DNA of 35,133 nt from DASRIA01 sp038203635 (GTDB lineage: Bacteria > Actinomycetota > Thermoleophilia > Solirubrobacterales > JBBDJG01). Both the position numbers and the translations under genes were made by a program. The DNA lies in NCBI GenBank assembly GCA_038203635.1, contig JBBRDT010000032.1, positions 1-35,133 of the forward strand. Direction: 5' to 3'. Positions 33,165 through 35,133 of the stretch are shown piece after piece. Each line of letters starts with the position of its first letter. Positions within the stretch are counted from its first letter, which is position 1. The notes below the pieces were generated by a model. That model was not told the DNA's origin. It did not search any database and was given only the letters and a program-made list of their open reading frames with translations.

Positions 33165-33257
33165 TGCTCGAGCCCTTAGTGGCGTCGGGTTTCAATCCTT
33201 CCGACCGATCGTCGACGTGGCGAGAGCGAGATTGCTGACCACGGTTACGATCAGCGG

Positions 33258-34139
33258 ATGGCGGAACCGACTGGCCTTCCTACCGACGAGCAATTGCGCG
33301 CCACAAACGGCGCGACGGACCTTTCACAGGTCTTTCGCGACGTAACCGAAGATGCATGGCTTTGGGCGAACACGGGTGCGGGATCGAAGTTCGCGAGAGT
33401 CCTTCCGAGCTTGCCGGAGGAGAACATCCAACGTCGTTTCTCCGGGAAGGCGGGCGACGAGGCGCTCATCGAGGCTCACACGATTGCACGAGCGTTCAAG
33501 GACCTGTACCGAGACCACGTTGGGCCGTTCACCGAGTCGACGCGGGTGCTCGACTACGGGTGCGGTTGGGGGCGGATCACCAGGTTCTTCATGAAGGATG
33601 TCGCCAAAGGGAATCTGTGGGGCATCGACTGCAACGAAGACCTCATCAACTTTTGCCGCGAGAGCAACCCATGGGCTCGCTTCGAGCTGAACGACCCACT
33701 GCCGCCAACCGATCTCCCCGCTGACCACTTCGACCTTGCGTTCGGTTATTCAGTCTTCACCCACCTGCGGGAGGACGTCCACTGGGGATGGCTCGACGAG
33801 CTCCGGCGTGTGGTCAAGCCCGGCGGCCTGCTGATCCTCACGGTCCGGCCGCGTCACTTCATCTCGTACTGCGCCAAGTTGACCACCGAGTCCACGCCGC
33901 AGCCGGGCCTGGTCGACCTCTTCACCGACCCTGAACAGGCGCTCGACGACTATGACGGCGGCAGGTTCGTGTACGTCCCGTATCCAGTCTCGCAATACGG
34001 CGAGTGGTGGGGTGAAGCGTGCATCTCACGCGTGTACGTCGAGAGAGAGTGGGCATCCAGGCCGTTCGAGCTTCTCGATTTCGTCGAGGATCCCAGCCAG
34101 TTCAAACAGAACCTTGTGGTGCTTCGCGCGTCCGAGTGA
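33258..34139 (+). CDS. SAM-dependent methyltransferase, class I
   Basis: A 293-residue protein. An N-terminal helical part (1-90) is followed by motif I VLDYGCGWGR (97-106), the acidic residue of motif II in GIDCNEDLI (D124), AFGYSVFTHL after FDLAFG, and the post-motif VVKPGGLLILTVRP. It lacks the CBS domains of the neighbouring methyltransferase and is a different subfamily. The target could be a lipid, sugar or small molecule; nothing decides it. ATG 33258 begins the protein, and the 93 bases between tRNA-Val and it hold nothing I recognise. It ends TGA at 34139. Confidence 0.75.
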   Translation: MAEPTGLPTDEQLRATNGATDLSQVFRDVTEDAWLWANTGAGSKFARVLPSLPEENIQRRFSGKAGDEALIEAHTIARAFKDLYRDHVGPFTESTRVLDYGCGWGRITRFFMKDVAKGNLWGIDCNEDLINFCRESNPWARFELNDPLPPTDLPADHFDLAFGYSVFTHLREDVHWGWLDELRRVVKPGGLLILTVRPRHFISYCAKLTTESTPQPGLVDLFTDPEQALDDYDGGRFVYVPYPVSQYGEWWGEACISRVYVEREWASRPFELLDFVEDPSQFKQNLVVLRASE

Positions 34140-34405
34140 TGAAAGGCCTTATCGCTGCCGGGCGAGCGATGAGCATGATCGCCATCAGCGCGAGCAGCAG
34201 TCCGCTGTTCGGGTCGGTGGCTTGGCCTGTGGTGAGCTGGCGAGGTGTTGGCCGTACGAACCCCGGCTGCCCCTGACCGGCGGTGGCGATCACCCGAGCT
34301 TGCAGGCAGCGACGTAGACCCGCGAGCGGTTTCGGCGATCGACAACAAGCAACCGCCGATCGCCCGGCGGGCATTAGGCGCTGCAGGCGGGATACTGGGC
34401 GGGCG

Positions 34406-34858
34406 ATGTCGCAGGAGAACGTGGAGATCGTGCGCGCGATGCTCAAGGCTATCGGCCCTGACACCGACACCGATGACTGGATAGACGAATTCTGCGATCC
34501 CGAGATCGAGTGGCACGATGTGCCCATCTACCCGAGTGCTGGCGTTCACTCTGGGCGCGATGCCATCCGTCGCCATGCCGCCGAATTTGAGGACGCCTGG
34601 GCGGACTGGGGCATCGAGATCGAGGACATAAGAGCCGCGGAGGATCGCGTCGTCGCCCGCATTCGGTACCGCGGCGTAGGGAAGCAGAGCGGCGCGCCGA
34701 TAACAGGCGCACTGAAGAACCCGGCAACCGGCGCTGTCTTCGAACTTCGAGCAGGTCGCATCCTTCGCGTACTGCAGTTCGTCACGCATACCGAGGCCCT
34801 CGAAGCCGTGGGCCTGTCGGAGCAGGACGCTCAGCGCTCGACCACGAGGCCCAAGTAG
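34406..34858 (+). CDS. SnoaL-like/NTF2-fold protein
   Basis: A 150-residue NTF2-like protein starting MSQENVEIVRAMLKA, a start I associate with many paralogues in Thermoleophilia. It has FCDPEIEWHDVP, the helix GRDAIRRHAAEFEDAW and the strand VVARIRYRGVG. It closes with VFELRAGRILRVLQFVTHTEALEAVGL. The likely role is binding or converting a small molecule; the exact function is unknown. ATG 34406 is chosen over an open extension upstream because similarity begins there; only a GGGCGG lies upstream. The 266 bases before it (34140-34405) contain no gene I can support. Confidence 0.78.
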   Translation: MSQENVEIVRAMLKAIGPDTDTDDWIDEFCDPEIEWHDVPIYPSAGVHSGRDAIRRHAAEFEDAWADWGIEIEDIRAAEDRVVARIRYRGVGKQSGAPITGALKNPATGAVFELRAGRILRVLQFVTHTEALEAVGLSEQDAQRSTTRPK

Positions 34859-34903
34859 CGTCCTGCGCGCTTAGCGGCAGCCGACCCGTCCCTCGCCGTG
34901 AAT

Positions 34904-34928
34904 GGGCAGAAAAGCGGTTCTTCTGCCC
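34904..34928 (+). terminator. Hairpin after SnoaL-like gene
   Basis: GGGCAGAA (34904-34911) pairs perfectly with TTCTGCCC (34921-34928) around a nine-base loop, 46 bases after the gene stop. There is no T-run behind it, as is usual for GC-rich actinobacteria, so it may be an I-shaped terminator or a chance hairpin. Confidence 0.45.
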
Positions 34929-34994
34929 AAATCGACAGTAATCGAGCCTAATCCCCCGGCATCGAAGAAGTGACCAGGGGGCCGCAATCTGGCC

Positions 34995-35133
34995 CTGACC
35001 CGCTTTCGTGGACACTTTGATCTGACCCCGCTTTGACGGACTCGCTTTCTTAGAATCCTCCGGCGTGCAGCGAGGAGGAATTAATGCCCAGCAGGTATCC
35101 AGCCGAGGTGCGCCGACAGGTCGTGGATCTCGC
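34995..35133 (+). mobile_element. Left end of an IS3-like insertion sequence (runs off the window)
   Basis: Two related direct repeats, CTGACCCGCTTTCGTGGAC (34995-35013) and CTGACCCCGCTTTGACGGAC (35022-35041), flank GTGGACACTTTGA, a sequence type common at ends of IS3-family elements. A transposase start follows at 35084. The exact outer tip and target duplication cannot be fixed because the other end is outside the window. Confidence 0.55.
35084..35133 (+). CDS. IS3-type transposase OrfA, first codons only
   Basis: ATG 35084 is preceded by GAGGAGG at the right distance. The first 16 complete codons read MPSRYPAEVRRQVVDL, the typical beginning of the helix-turn-helix OrfA protein of IS3-family elements (M-x-R-x-YPxEFRxxVVxL). 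The rest lies outside the window, so intactness and frameshift to OrfB cannot be judged. Confidence 0.7.
   Translation, partial: MPSRYPAEVRRQVVDL

Noticed and set aside
34140..34405. Minus-strand frame with a hydrophobic stretch in the intergenic region
   Set aside because: A short hydrophobic run (SGLLLALMAIMLIARPA) without start, ribosome site or continuation; not enough to call a gene, though a decayed fragment is possible.

Overview
The window is about 35 kb of GC-rich, densely coding bacterial chromosome. It looks like an actinobacterium of the Thermoleophilia type (Solirubrobacterales/Gaiellales-like). This is inferred from the uniformly high third-position GC, the dnaX-ybaB-recR-lysC-asd order familiar from actinobacteria, a SnoaL-like protein starting MSQENVEIV (a start I associate with that group), and an SdhA-SdhB-SdhE succinate dehydrogenase without cytochrome b anchors. 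No rRNA or other taxonomic marker is present, so the placement is tentative.

Left edge (1-1690) is accessory DNA: an insertion-sequence end with two 20-bp direct repeats interrupts the N-terminus of a DPPF-type DNA methyltransferase. Upstream of it lie a small Pro/Lys-rich ORF with a strong Shine-Dalgarno and a VapBC45-like toxin-antitoxin pair, all on the minus strand. Right edge (about 34995-35133) is the start of another insertion sequence, with the first codons of an IS3-type transposase. The core is therefore bounded by mobile DNA on both sides.

Core region: 1806-6885 holds a CPA1 cation/proton antiporter, a small Cys-rich protein, a membrane metallophosphoesterase, a D-2-hydroxyacid dehydrogenase and malate dehydrogenase. 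6983-9888 has an AT-hook-like DNA-binding protein and isocitrate dehydrogenase, which converge on a short tandem-repeat array, then an EAL-DICT signalling protein. 9920-12839 has an AidB-like acyl-CoA dehydrogenase and a CBS-tailed site-2 protease. 12882-16747 is the sdhA-sdhB-sdhE operon plus a small protein. With mdh and icd nearby, three TCA-cycle steps are encoded within about 11 kb.

16744-28680 holds a secreted beta-propeller protein, a BBE-type FAD oxidase, a SnoaL-like protein and a secreted purple-acid-phosphatase-like enzyme. It then has the minus-strand cluster dnaX-ybaB-recR-lysC-asd (replication/recombination plus the aspartate pathway) and a GT-C-like membrane protein. 28699-28970 is a large-type SRP RNA with an Alu domain. 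29282-34858 holds a secreted copper-radical (galactose/glyoxal) oxidase, a CBS-methyltransferase fusion whose stop codon lies inside tRNA-Val(CAC), a second methyltransferase and another SnoaL-like protein.

Most notable: sdhB has an in-frame TGA (15201-15203) exactly where a conserved cluster-ligand cysteine belongs. The reading frame, the remaining cysteines and the overlapping start of sdhE all continue intact beyond it. It is either a consensus error, a fresh mutation or a recoded (possibly selenocysteine) codon.
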